Assembly: GCA_032622095.1 (NCBI GenBank)
Contig: CP136064.1
Span: forward strand, 177,648,247-177,712,246
DNA from: Siphonodentalium dalli
Lineage: Eukaryota > Mollusca > Scaphopoda > Gadilida > Siphonodentaliidae
DNA: 64,000 nucleotides
Direction of reading: 5' to 3'
Both the position numbers and the translations under genes were made by a program. The notes under the pieces were generated by a model. That model worked only from the letters and a program-made list of their open reading frames with translations. It was not told where the DNA came from and did not search any database. How positions within the stretch are numbered: position 1 is the stretch's first letter; each line of letters opens with the position of its first letter. Shown piece after piece: positions 11,069-19,059 of this stretch.

Positions 11069-11256
11069 TATCGCGAATTATTGGAAGAACGATCACTCTT
11101 ATAAGTAGCGATAAAAAGAGAGAATAAGGTGTGGTATACAACACTCACGTTAAGAGTGCGTTCGTCCCGGGTCTAGGGTATAGATCTTTGACCGCCGGTG
11201 ATTCAATTAATGCCAATTTATCAGTATGGTACTCTATGTATTCATTCATGATTTGG

Positions 11257-11580
11257 CTAATCGTATGACACTTTTCTTTTCATTTTCTTCTTATTATTAG
11301 ACAAACCTCCAGCTAACACTCTCTTGTTGGTTTGTTTGGACGCTTTACGTGTGTTTGTCAACTTATTTGCTGCAACTTCGGCCTTAGCCATTTCAATCGC
11401 TTGACCGATGGGCGTCACTACATTAATATGTGGTTTTAGAACGTCTTCTTCACTATCACTATTTTTAGTTCTGTCAATAAAGTATCGACCCTTATTATCT
11501 GGCGTTAACTTCCCATCAAGCATGTCTCTGAAATGTTTTCTCCACGGTTCAATATCTGCTGGAATATACGGGATCGATAT
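11257..11580 (-). pseudogene. 105-aa basic orphan protein, left-arm copy with lost start codon
   Basis: Mirror of 13843-14160. The start codon is ATA (11578-11580) instead of ATG, and the stop is displaced by a one-base change so the protein ends KVSYD instead of KVS. The rest (DMLDGKLTPDNKGRYFIDR...) is intact. Translation could begin only at an internal Met (11523). Confidence 0.6.
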
Positions 11581-11771
11581 GTTTCTTCAAATGTAGTGTA
11601 CAAGTCACTCTTTTTTCTGCATTTTATTTTAGAAAGTTTATCGACTCTTATAAAAATCGATTATCTGGATATTTATTAATCGAATCGTCGCTAGTCAGGT
11701 ACAGATAATAATTATCCATATGACTATAGTTTCTAAAAAAAAACAATTCAAAGAGAATCATTATTCTTCTT

Positions 11772-11995
11772 CTCTTATAGTTTTATTGATATCACTGAAT
11801 ATATGCTTGAAGATTGACCACTGGTTCAAATTTAACGGAATACCTATAATCGTCGGAGTGTTATACACAACTCGCCTAATGTCTGTATAAATGTGTCCTT
11901 GATTATTACATAATGTAACAGTAATGTTTGATCGTATTGTCCACTTTTTTCACGAAAACACACGGGTGTTGTTCGTAATCATTGGGGTGTGACAT
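11772..11995 (-). pseudogene. 74-aa orphan ORF, left-arm copy, frameshifted
   Basis: Mirror of 13438-13662. The MSHPND start is retained, but a short insertion (encoding YEQHPC-like residues) and a one-base change near 11950 break the frame. The downstream part (NQGHIYTDIRRVV, NLNQWSIFKHIF) is recognisable. Confidence 0.5.
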
Positions 11996-12230
11996 TAGTA
12001 TGAAGTAATTCATAATCAACCGACTCACGCGGTATCTTCTTTGGAACTAAAATAAATGGTAGTGACACAGTGATTACCATAATAGTAATTCCTATCCATT
12101 TAAGGAGATTCATATGTGGACGACCACGTTCTGTTTGAAACGTATTCGTCAAGGTACCTGTTCTATTATCCATGATTGTAATTGTTCTCGTGTACAACTT
12201 ACTCTTATTAATTTTGATATCTGGCGACAT
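11979..12230 (-). CDS. 83-aa single-membrane-segment protein, left-arm copy (intact)
   Basis: A basic N-terminal ~40 residues (MSPDIKINKSKLYTRT...) is followed by one strongly hydrophobic segment at ~43-62 (KWIGITIMVITVSLPFILV) and a short tail. It resembles a type II or tail-anchored small membrane protein. Small membrane proteins are common in virus-like DNA elements, but no homologue is recognised. It overlaps the next gene slightly. The right-arm copy is broken after the membrane segment by a 2-bp deletion. Confidence 0.55.
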   Translation of the reverse strand: MSPDIKINKSKLYTRTITIMDNRTGTLTNTFQTERGRPHMNLLKWIGITIMVITVSLPFILVPKKIPRESVDYELLHTNVTPQ

Positions 12231-12347
12231 CAGACTCTAAAATCCATGAATTAAATTTGTCTGGCCATGAATGCCAAATGCACCATGATAGTTATCGATG
12301 TCAATAATGCGTTTCGTTGAGATCTTGATTGAGTATGCACCAATCAA

Positions 12348-12659
12348 TTAACAATGACACAGAATATCACCCAAAGTATATTCAAAGGGGGTGAGAAAAA
12401 GAGCAAATGAGCAAAAAAATGAGCAAATGAGCAAAAAAATGAGCAAATGAGCAAAAAAAATGAGCAAATGAGCAAAAAAATGAGCAAATGAGTGTTGTTG
12501 TTGTTGTTGTTGTTGTGGCTGATGATACTGTTGTTGTTGTTGTTGTTGTTGCTGATGATACTGTTGTTGTTCTGAAGGCTTGTGTTTAACTTTGATATGA
12601 CGTTTCAAACTATCTTGCCAAGCATAGACACTTGAGCATTCTTCACATTGATACTTCAT
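12348..12659 (-). CDS. single-copy C2H2 zinc-finger protein with polyglutamine, in the palindrome spacer
   Basis: The N-terminal finger has C5-C8-H21-H26 spacing (CEECSSVYAWQDSLKRH). It is followed by Gln/His-rich repeats from ~30 to 55, then a hydrophobic Phe/Leu/His stretch encoded by a GAGCAAAAAAAT-type microsatellite, so the C-terminus is probably an artefact of repeat expansion. It is the only gene of the element present once. The finger resembles that of the 183-aa protein, suggesting an old duplication. The start is the first ATG, 12657-12659. Confidence 0.6.
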   Translation of the reverse strand: MKYQCEECSSVYAWQDSLKRHIKVKHKPSEQQQYHQQQQQQQQQYHQPQQQQQQQHSFAHFFAHLLIFFAHLLIFLLICSFFCSFALFLTPFEYTLGDILCHC

Positions 12660-13020
12660 TTTCCTATATAATCAGTGAAATCGAGCGTTCTTCTATGCAC
12701 CTATATTTATATAGAACAGAAACAAGGGCAACGTGGTGGACTAGTTAACTAGTTCAGGCTGTCGTTCACAACGTCTCTTCGTGTTGTTTGTACTGGATAC
12801 AAATTTGTCACATTGGCTACAATACAACCTACCTATCCAAATGTCGATGCAATTATGAGTGATTTCAATATGAGCACTCTATTATATAGATATGTGTAAC
12901 CTGGTGACATGATGAAATCGATTGTGATACAAAGCTAAAGTACCGACCATAGGGTAGATACATAGCTAAAGTACCGCTATAGAGCAGAAGCTAACGGCTC
13001 ATAGAGCGGTATTTTAGCTT
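12660..13020. other. rest of the palindrome spacer; no gene seen
   Basis: This is unique sequence between the arms. Near 12943-13018 short repeats of AAAGCTAAAGTACCG and an inverted pair (AGCAGAAGCTAACGGC / TTTTAGCTTCTGCTC) could form a hairpin at the loop of the palindrome. This is a natural place to look for the fold-back junction. Confidence 0.5.
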
Positions 13021-13202
13021 CTGCTCATTTGCTTTTTCTCACCCCCTTTGAATATACTTTGGGTGATATTCTGTGTCATTGTTAATTGATTGGTGCATAC
13101 TCAATCAAGATCTCAACGAAACGCATTATTGACATCGATAACTATCATGGTGCATTTGGCATTCATGGCCAGACAAATTTAATTCATGGATTTTAGAGTC
13201 TG

Positions 13203-13406
13203 ATGTCGCCAGATATCAAAATTAATAAGAGTAAGTTGTACACGAGAACAATTCCAATCATGGATAATAGAACAGGTACCTTGACGAATACGTTTCAAAC
13301 AGAACGTGGTCGTCTACATATGAATCTCCTTAAATGGATAGGAATTACTATTATGGTAATCACTGTCACTACCATTTATTTTAGTTCCAAAGAAGATACC
13401 GCGTGA
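13203..13406 (+). pseudogene. membrane-peptide gene, right-arm copy, frameshifted
   Basis: Mirror of 11979-12230. The N-terminal 56 residues match. A 2-bp deletion in the CACTGTGTCACTACC stretch (CACTGTCACTACC here) shifts the frame inside the membrane segment, so the protein ends early in SSKEDTA. Confidence 0.6.
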
Positions 13407-13437
13407 GTCGGTTGACTATGAATTACTTCATACTAAT

Positions 13438-13662
13438 ATGTCACACCCCAATGATTTCGTTTTCGTGAAAAAGTGGATAATACGATCAAACATTACTGTT
13501 ACTGTTACATTATGTAATAATCAAGGACACATTTATACAGACATTAGGCGAGTTGTGAATAACACTCCGACGATTATAGGTATTCCGTTAAATTTGAACC
13601 AGTGGTCAATCTTCAAGCATATATTCAGTGATATCAATAAAACTATAAGAGAAGAAGAATAA
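13438..13662 (+). CDS. 74-aa orphan ORF, right-arm copy
   Basis: It starts MSHPNDFVFVKKW and ends NKTIREEE, with a beta-strand-like composition (Ile/Val/Thr alternation). It overlaps or abuts the membrane-peptide gene. The left-arm copy has a short insertion and a frameshift, so this may be the better-preserved version or one that lost residues. No family is recognised. Confidence 0.5.
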   Translation: MSHPNDFVFVKKWIIRSNITVTVTLCNNQGHIYTDIRRVVNNTPTIIGIPLNLNQWSIFKHIFSDINKTIREEE

Positions 13663-13842
13663 TGATTCTCTTTGAATTGTTTTTTTTTAGAAACTATAGT
13701 CATATGGATAATTATTATCTGTACCTGACTAGCGACGATTCGATTAATAAATATCCAGATAATCGATTTTTATAAGAGGCGATAAACTTTCTAAAATAAA
13801 ATGCAGAAAAAAGAGTGACTTGTACACTACATTTGAAGAAAC

Positions 13843-14160
13843 ATGTCGATCCCGTATATTCCAGCAGATATTGAAACGTGGAGAAAACATTTCAGAGACA
13901 TGCTTGATGGGAAGTTAACGCCAGATAATAAGGGTCGATACTTTATTGACAGAACTAAAAATAGTGATAGTGAAGAAGACGTTCTAAAACCACATATTAA
14001 CGTAGTGACGCCCATCGCTCAAGCGATTGAAATGGCTCAGGCTGAAGTTGCAGCAAATAAGTTGACAAACACACGTAAAGCGTCCAAACAAACCAACAAG
14101 AGAGTGTTAGCTGGAGGTTTGTCTAATAATAAGAAGAAAATGAAAAGAAAAGTATCATGA
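13843..14160 (+). CDS. 105-aa basic orphan protein, right-arm copy
   Basis: N-terminal block MSIPYIPADIETWRKHF, a middle acidic patch (NSDSEED), and a C-terminal Lys/Arg-rich tail (KKKMKRK) that looks like a nuclear localisation or nucleic-acid-binding tail. Basic, small and compact, it could be a core or DNA-binding protein; that is speculation from composition. It keeps its ATG, unlike the left copy. Confidence 0.6.
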   Translation: MSIPYIPADIETWRKHFRDMLDGKLTPDNKGRYFIDRTKNSDSEEDVLKPHINVVTPIAQAIEMAQAEVAANKLTNTRKASKQTNKRVLAGGLSNNKKKMKRKVS

Positions 14161-14318
14161 ATGAATACATAGAGTACCATACTGATAAATTGGCATTAAT
14201 TGAATCACCGGCGGTCAAAGATCTATACCCTAGACCCGGGCCGAACGCGCTCTTAACGTGAGGGTTGTATACCACACCTTATTCTCTCTTTTTATCGCTA
14301 CTTATAAGAGTGATCGTT

Positions 14319-14343
14319 CTTCCAATAATTCGCGATAATGCAC
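14319..14343 (+). promoter_or_regulatory. conserved start-site motif, zinc-finger gene
   Basis: CTTCCAATAATTCGCGATAATGCAC spans the ATG (14338) of the 183-aa gene, and the same motif with C for A recurs at 16109-16133 across the ATG of the terminal ORF. Both arms carry both copies, so four occur in the element. It is either a shared cis-element at the start site or the trace of a gene duplication (both proteins begin MH.CH). Confidence 0.5.
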
Positions 14344-14889
14344 GGGTGTCATTTATGCGGAATTATTTTATCGACGAACTACAATCTACAAAGACATAAA
14401 CAGCTTAAACACGTAGTTATGTCCGAGACAAATTTCTTCGGAGACGATACCGATGACCTAGAATCTGATATCGTTCCCCGTTCATCTGAATCTGAATCTA
14501 GAACCGCTTCGTCAGATTCAGAAGATAATATTGTCGCCGGTAGTAGAACGGTATTCGGTCGTAAGAAAGCTGCGCGATGTGTCAACGAGATGGACACATT
14601 CAAAAGTATGATGAAACGCGTCACCAATGATGCGAAAGGAGAAGAGAGCATGTCGGGAGAAGAGGCTACCATCGACACAGAGTTTGCTCTCTTTCTCAAA
14701 AGTTATAGACGATTAATAGAATACCAGTATCGATTGAAAACATCACCCCTACATAACATGATCATGAAGAAAATGGTCAAACTGACCAAACACGGTTATG
14801 ATAATGAATGGGCTGCAGATGAAGCGATGAGAAAATTCAAGAAACTGTTAGAAATAAATCTAACGGTCGAAGATTCTGACAATGATTAA
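14338..14889 (+). CDS. 183-aa C2H2 zinc-finger protein, right-arm copy
   Basis: Same protein as 10517-11068: finger C4-C7-H20-H25, Ser/Asp/Glu-rich middle, Lys-rich helical end (KKMVKLTKHGYDNEW). It is the longest intact gene of the element. CAATAAAC follows the stop within 10 bp and may be the poly(A) signal. The stem of related words (CAATAATTCGCG) upstream links it to the distal ORF. Confidence 0.75.
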   Translation: MHGCHLCGIILSTNYNLQRHKQLKHVVMSETNFFGDDTDDLESDIVPRSSESESRTASSDSEDNIVAGSRTVFGRKKAARCVNEMDTFKSMMKRVTNDAKGEESMSGEEATIDTEFALFLKSYRRLIEYQYRLKTSPLHNMIMKKMVKLTKHGYDNEWAADEAMRKFKKLLEINLTVEDSDND

Positions 14890-14966
14890 ATTTCAATAAA
14901 CTTCATCAACATATTATTCTCGTTTTCGTTATATATCTATAAGTGGGGAGGGGAGATATGGTGTAA

Positions 14967-15173
14967 CATATATTCGATAACGCGCTTTATTATTTACGTA
15001 CAAGGTCATACTTCTCTATAGAGAGTGACTATTTTATTCCAGTGTCTGTGAACGCATGGCTAACCTACATTCCAGAAATTCATTCAGATGCGATATGTAT
15101 TGTTTATCCAGAGCTTAAGTGTGTAAACATCACATTTTGCTCGTCAGACTATGACCGCAGTCAGTCCATGTAA
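14967..15173 (+). CDS. 68-codon open coding segment without ATG, right-arm copy
   Basis: Open from 14967, just after an in-frame TAA, to TAA at 15171-15173. It begins at the GCGCTTTATTATTTACG motif, read as NALYYL, then continues with strongly protein-like sequence (SVNAWLTYIPEIHSDAICIV). There is no ATG; a pyrimidine-rich acceptor-like ACTTCTCTATAG lies inside at ~15023. Either it is an exon or it starts elsewhere. Its tail overlaps the opposite-strand 59-aa ORF. Confidence 0.45.
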   Translation, partial: HIFDNALYYLRTRSYFSIESDYFIPVSVNAWLTYIPEIHSDAICIVYPELKCVNITFCSSDYDRSQSM

Positions 15174-15323
15174 ACATGATACAATTGTACCTGAGCTTAT
15201 CGGCTGATTAGTAAATCCAATGATAAGCTGACAATATTTACGCATGGTCAAATTAGATTCATGCATAAAGGTAAGGTAATTTTTGTTATGGTCATGTTTT
15301 TTGTTAAGTCCATGTTCTAACAT
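15144..15323 (-). CDS. 59-aa orphan ORF with hydrophobic C-terminus, right-arm copy
   Basis: Intact mirror of 10083-10262, with one amino-acid change (N for K near residue 13) and two silent changes noted. It is convergent and overlapping with 14967-15173. The compact, overlapping arrangement is more like a virus-type element than host DNA. Confidence 0.5.
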   Translation of the reverse strand: MLEHGLNKKHDHNKNYLTFMHESNLTMRKYCQLIIGFTNQPISSGTIVSCLHGLTAVIV

Positions 15324-15536
15324 AGATCGATAAATAAGTTAAAGGTCGTTATATTCCACAGTCAAATCTATTTGTGATCGAATTTGATAACTATTTTATT
15401 GGAACAACTAAGAGTATTATTTACGTGAGATAAATGAGTCCAATTATTATAAATAATACATTGCAGGCATCGGTGGATACCCGATTGCTACATTTAGTGA
15501 TCACGTGATAAACTGATAAAATGTCCAAGTGACGTA

Positions 15537-15722
15537 CTATATGTATGCATAACTCAATAAACTGTTAATACGTAAGGTTGATAAAATTCTATTCATAACA
15601 ACAACATCAAAGTAACTTCTATTATTGCGTGTATGATCACATTCTGATCCGCTGTCGTTATTCATTCCATAACGTAATGCCTCAGGCCAGTCGAAAATTG
15701 GTTGCTCGTCATCTTCATTATA
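15537..15722 (-). CDS. 61-codon acidic orphan coding segment, right-arm copy
   Basis: Mirror of 9684-9869 with the same sequence from YNEDDEQPIFDW to the TAG. The upstream Met at 15889 starts a frame (MIKMGVSIFSIFERV then (FKN)n repeats) that an indel in the minisatellite has shifted. The gene is thus a repeat-containing N-terminus plus this acidic C-terminus. Confidence 0.5.
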   Translation of the reverse strand, partial: YNEDDEQPIFDWPEALRYGMNNDSGSECDHTRNNRSYFDVVVMNRILSTLRINSLLSYAYI

Positions 15723-15939
15723 TTGAATTTTTTGAGTTTTTGGAAATTTTTGAAATTTTGGAAGTTTTTGAAATTTTGGAAATTTTTGAAGTTTTTGAAA
15801 TTTTTGAAGTTTTTGAAATTTGTGAAAGTTTTTGAAATTTTTTGGACACGCTCAAATATCGAAAATATACTTACGCCCATTTTTATCAACGATTCTCAAA
15901 TATATAGTGCTATAGTACTAACATACTCAAAATACACTT

Positions 15940-16128
15940 ATGCCCAATTTTACGATTGAAGATACCCTATTGACGCGTGTGATTATGCGTTTGTACATAA
16001 TTGAAAATTTGTTCCATAGAATATGTCAGTTCATTCGGGTTGTAATTTCGCATCACGCTCTTCGTCCGATCGTGACTGCTTTCAAAATAGTACAATATCT
16101 CAATAATTCTTCCAATAATTCGCGCTAA
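15940..16128 (+). CDS. 62-aa orphan ORF, right-arm copy
   Basis: Mirror of 9267-9455. It has a basic/hydrophobic amphipathic pattern (RICQFIRVVISHHALR). It ends in TAATG, so its stop overlaps the next start, an arrangement suggesting coupled translation or simply compaction. Confidence 0.5.
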   Translation: MPNFTIEDTLLTRVIMRLYIIENLFHRICQFIRVVISHHALRPIVTAFKIVQYLNNSSNNSR

Positions 16129-16346
16129 TGCACACGTGTCATATACTCAATAACTTCATCAGGATAGAGAAGTAAAGAATAAACGCTCTTTATTATTTAT
16201 GTAAGAGTAATGGTGTCAAATTATTTCAGGTATTGTGGAGACAATTATATGATGTAATAGACGAGACTGCGTCTGATGATAAACACTGGAATGTATGCAT
16301 TCATACCTATAGTGTCAATGGCCAAGATTATTTTCATACTGTTTGA
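16128..16346 (+). CDS. terminal ORF with an in-frame TAA, right-arm copy
   Basis: ATG 16128-16130, fifteen codons (MHTCHILNNFIRIEK), TAA at 16173-16175, then the same frame stays open for 56 codons to TGA 16344-16346. The second part begins RINALYYL over AAACGCTCTTTATTATTT and reads like genuine protein (QLYDVIDETASDD). Splicing, readthrough or an old nonsense mutation shared by both arms are the options. An AATAAA overlaps the region just after the TAA. Confidence 0.4.
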
Positions 16347-16702
16347 ATCTTTACACATATAATTGGTATAAAGCTATTTCTAAACATCGATTAATAAAAT
16401 TAACAAAGTTTCTTGAAAAATATTTAAAATTTGTTTGAACAAAAATAGTTGGCCAATAACAAAAGATATTACACGCAAATAATTAAAAAACATTCGACAT
16501 TTAATAGTCGGCCGATATTTGGGTAAGAGACCGAAAACTCGAAGTTTCCTAAATTTTTTAGATTTTTTAAAACTTTTTTTGAAATTTTGGAGAAAAAAAA
16601 ATTAGGTTTTGAAAATTTTGTTGTTGAATATTTTAGTACAAACAATTTTACCGCCAAAAAAATTATTTTTTGATGTGCAGTCAACGAGCCTCCTGTACTA
16701 CT
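16347..16702. other. right terminal region of the palindromic element; no gene seen
   Basis: AT-rich terminal ~350 bp ending in the TIR terminus. It contains homopolymer A/T runs and the block TTGATGTGCAGTCAACGAGC. The mirror is 8690-9048. It is a likely site for terminal recognition signals. Confidence 0.6.
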
Positions 16703-18126
16703 TAGATGACTTAAAAAATAAAAACAATAAACCATCGGATGATTTGGATGATGACTCAGCTACTGACTTTTTCAAAAATCTGTACTGCCCTACTCAACCT
16801 AATTCTTCAGGAAATGGTCCACCAATATGTCGATCTAAAACACCAGACATATCTCTCAATAATGGTCCAATCAGTGCGGATGAAATTCTGTCCGCCACGT
16901 GTGAGCTTAAAACAAGAAAGGCGGTAGGCCCGGATCAGATTTCGAATGAATTTCTCAAATGTGCAGTACCTCTAATGACTGCCGAATTTGTTCAAACATT
17001 CAACAACATTTTACAATCCGGATATTACCCACCTGAATGGAGTCAGTCTGTTCTCAGTTTAATACATAAAAAGGGAGCAAAAGACGATCAAAATAATTAT
17101 CGTGCAATAGCACTGAGCTCGTCAGTAGGGAAACTATTCAATAAAATTATTAATCACAGATTAGCTACATTTATCGATGCTAACAACATAATCAGCGAAA
17201 ACCAATTCGGGTTTTTTACTGGCAAAAGTACAGCCGACAGCACCTTTGTCCTACATGCGTCAATACAGAAATATAAATCCTCTAAGAGACCTGTCTATGC
17301 AACATTTGGCGATTTTATGAAAGCTTTTGATACTGTTAATCGACAAAATCTTTTTAGAAAAATGGAAACAGTTGGCATTTCAGGATTTTCATTGGAAATA
17401 TTAAAATCACTATACAAGTCAAGTCTTTATAGCACAAATATAAGTAAAGGTATCAGTCCTTCACATCTCTCCACAATTGGAGTACGCCAAGGATATATAT
17501 TATCGCCCTTACTATTTAAAATATCCATTGATGACATTAAGGACATTTTTTTCGATGACAAATGTGAACCGTTACGTATTGGATCTAGCGCTCTCAATCA
17601 TTTGCCCTTCGCAGATGACTTAGTTTTTGTCTCTGAGAGTCCAGAAGGACTTCAGCGATGTTTAGACAAACTCCAGTCCTTCACGCGACAAAATGCCATG
17701 TCGATAAACACGGAGAAGACGAAATGCTTGATTTTCAGAACGAGGAAGCCAAAAGTTAACCCACAGTTTTTTCTCGAAGATAATCACTTGGATCTGGTTA
17801 ACGAATATACCTATCTCGGAATGACGTTTTCCAGCACAGGAAAATTCACGCAGGCCGTAAATAATTTGAGTGGCAAAGGACGAAAAGCTATTTATTCAAT
17901 ATCTCGTACGTGTGCAAATAAAGCGCCCCTCCCTCTAAAAACTTCCCTTAAACTGTTTGATAAGTTAATCAAGCCTATACTTCTATATGGCAGTGAATTA
18001 TGGGCAAGTGAATTAACAATCAAAAATCACGAACCTTATCCGTGTGAGAAACTTCATATCACACATTGCAAACAAATATTTGGAGTCGGTAAATACGTTT
18101 CAAACAATGCAGTCAAGCCGAATTAG
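16703..18126 (+). pseudogene. LINE-A ORF2, reverse transcriptase domain
   Basis: It resumes the frame interrupted at 8689 (DLKNKNNKPSDD). RT landmarks in order: TRKAVGPDQISNEFLK, LSLIHKKGAKDDQNNYRAIAL, ISENQFGFFTGKSTADST, GDFMKAFDTVN (first catalytic Asp block), GVRQGYILSPLLF, and LPFADDLVFV (the YADD-equivalent, FADD). The domain is nearly complete and open for more than 470 codons, so this copy decayed only recently. The frame ends at TAG 18124-18126, where a frameshift leads into the C-terminal part. Confidence 0.9.
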
Positions 18127-18843
18127 GGAGCTACCCGTTATATATTGACGCTTTATGGCTTCATATGCGGTTAAAATCTCATCCAGCTGTACGAGTGACA
18201 TATTAAGTGATGCAATGCGCGAACAGCGCAGCGGGGTAGCTGGGAATTCGATATTCAAAAGTCTGGAGTTATTTGGTTTGACTATACCCTCCGACATTAC
18301 TAACAACAAGCCTCTAATTAACAAGCTTCTAAAGTCATTTAAACGCCATCTTAGAGAAAATCACACCTGAACACTGAACACATCAGAACGAGTATGCGCG
18401 ATGGTGTTTCAAAACCTGGTAAAAATAAATTAAGAACATATCGACTTTTTAAAAGAGATATTGTCCTAGAACACTATCTTAAATACAGCGTCGCTAGCTG
18501 ACCGCTCAGCATTTACACGTCTAAGAATAAGTAATCATTCTCTTGCCATTGAAAAGGGTCGTCACGCCCAACCACCGATTCCTTTAGCCATAAGATTTAT
18601 GTGTTATGTGTAATGACGAAGCCATCGACGATGAGAGGCATTTCCTAATTGATTGTCCAACATTTCTTCCTATACGGAATGAACTCATTAAAATTATGGG
18701 TGACAATTTTATCAATTTTCGATTGATGATAGTAGATTGGACCAACTCACACATATATATATATTAGCCAATGACACAGCTCATATATGCTCCCAAATCT
18801 GCAACGTAGTCAAGCGGTTATTCGAGGCCAGATCACAGCTAAA
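18127..18843 (+). pseudogene. LINE-A ORF2, C-terminal region with CCHC-type motif
   Basis: Several frame changes are needed. AELGSYPLYIDALWLHMR follows immediately, then KLRTYRLFKRDIVLEHYLK near 18430, RLRISNHSLAIEKGRH near 18520, and CVMCNDEAIDDERHFLIDC near 18600-18655. The last has the C-x2-C-x8-H-x4-C spacing typical of the zinc-like C-terminus of such ORF2 proteins. The frame ends near ARSQLN before TAG at ~18843. Confidence 0.75.
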
Positions 18844-19059
18844 CTAGACAAATTACGTGTGTTGAATCATGTATGATAACTCACTCTACAGATAAAAATA
18901 TACGCAATTAATGAATATATATATATATATTATCACTATTATTCAATGTATGTAATGTCAATATATTGTATGATGTCACATGATACACTTAATATTATTA
19001 TACATGGCAACCTGTCTCTATAATAGGGCGTCTTTTGCTGAATAAATCTATCTATCTAT

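Larger units (their letters stand above)
8690..12412 (-). repeat. left arm of the palindromic element
   Basis: This is the inverted copy of 13021-16702. Collinearity is seen throughout, from the terminal GCTCGTTGACTGCACATCAA block to the central CACCCAAAGTATATTCAAAG block. The arm lengths differ slightly because of indels. Genes on this arm are the mirror images of those on the right arm and have accumulated different lesions. Confidence 0.9.
8690..16702. mobile_element. Polinton/Maverick-like palindromic element, 8,013 bp, 6-bp target duplication TAGATG
   Basis: TAGATG at 8684-8689 and at 16703-16708 flanks an insert that starts AGTAGTAGTACAGG and ends CCTGTACTACT. The left end has one extra AGT triplet. 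The two arms (8690-~12412 and ~13021-16702) are inverted copies differing by scattered substitutions and small indels, around a unique ~610-bp spacer. The 6-bp duplication, 5'-AG ends and long TIRs are Polinton hallmarks. No DNA polymerase B, integrase, protease, ATPase or capsid gene is visible, so it is non-autonomous. Most genes run outward from the centre. The layout matches inverted-duplication defective genomes known from protein-primed linear DNA replicons. The Polinton assignment is inference; the insertion geometry is directly seen. Confidence 0.8.
13021..16702 (+). repeat. right arm of the palindromic element
   Basis: This is the inverted copy of 8690-12412. Homology starts at TGCTCATTTGCTTTTTCTCACCCC just right of the spacer. 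The arm holds, from the centre outward: a membrane-peptide gene, a 74-aa ORF, a 105-aa ORF, a 183-aa zinc-finger gene, a 68-codon open segment, two minus-strand ORFs, a 62-aa ORF and a terminal ORF with an in-frame stop. Confidence 0.9.
7225..19059 (+). mobile_element. LINE-A, non-LTR retrotransposon split by the 8-kb palindromic element
   Basis: The order is: a leader with a ~45-bp direct duplication (CTACCAAGACCCCTAGCTCC-type, 7225-7315), an APE-type endonuclease domain, a linker, the 8690-16702 insertion, reverse transcriptase, a C-terminal CCHC-type segment ending near 18843, a 3' UTR, and a tail AATAAATCTATCTATCTA at about 19042-19058. Removing the insertion plus one 6-bp duplication rejoins the reading frame exactly. 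ORF2 also has independent frameshifts, so the copy was probably dead before or after the insertion. The jockey/CR1 superfamily is likely; the exact clade is not assigned. The 5' end is approximate. Confidence 0.85.

Noticed and set aside
18779-18944. AT dinucleotide runs near the LINE-A 3' end as a transposon boundary
   Set aside because: Simple microsatellites inside the LINE 3' UTR; the true tail is the (TCTA)n at ~19045.
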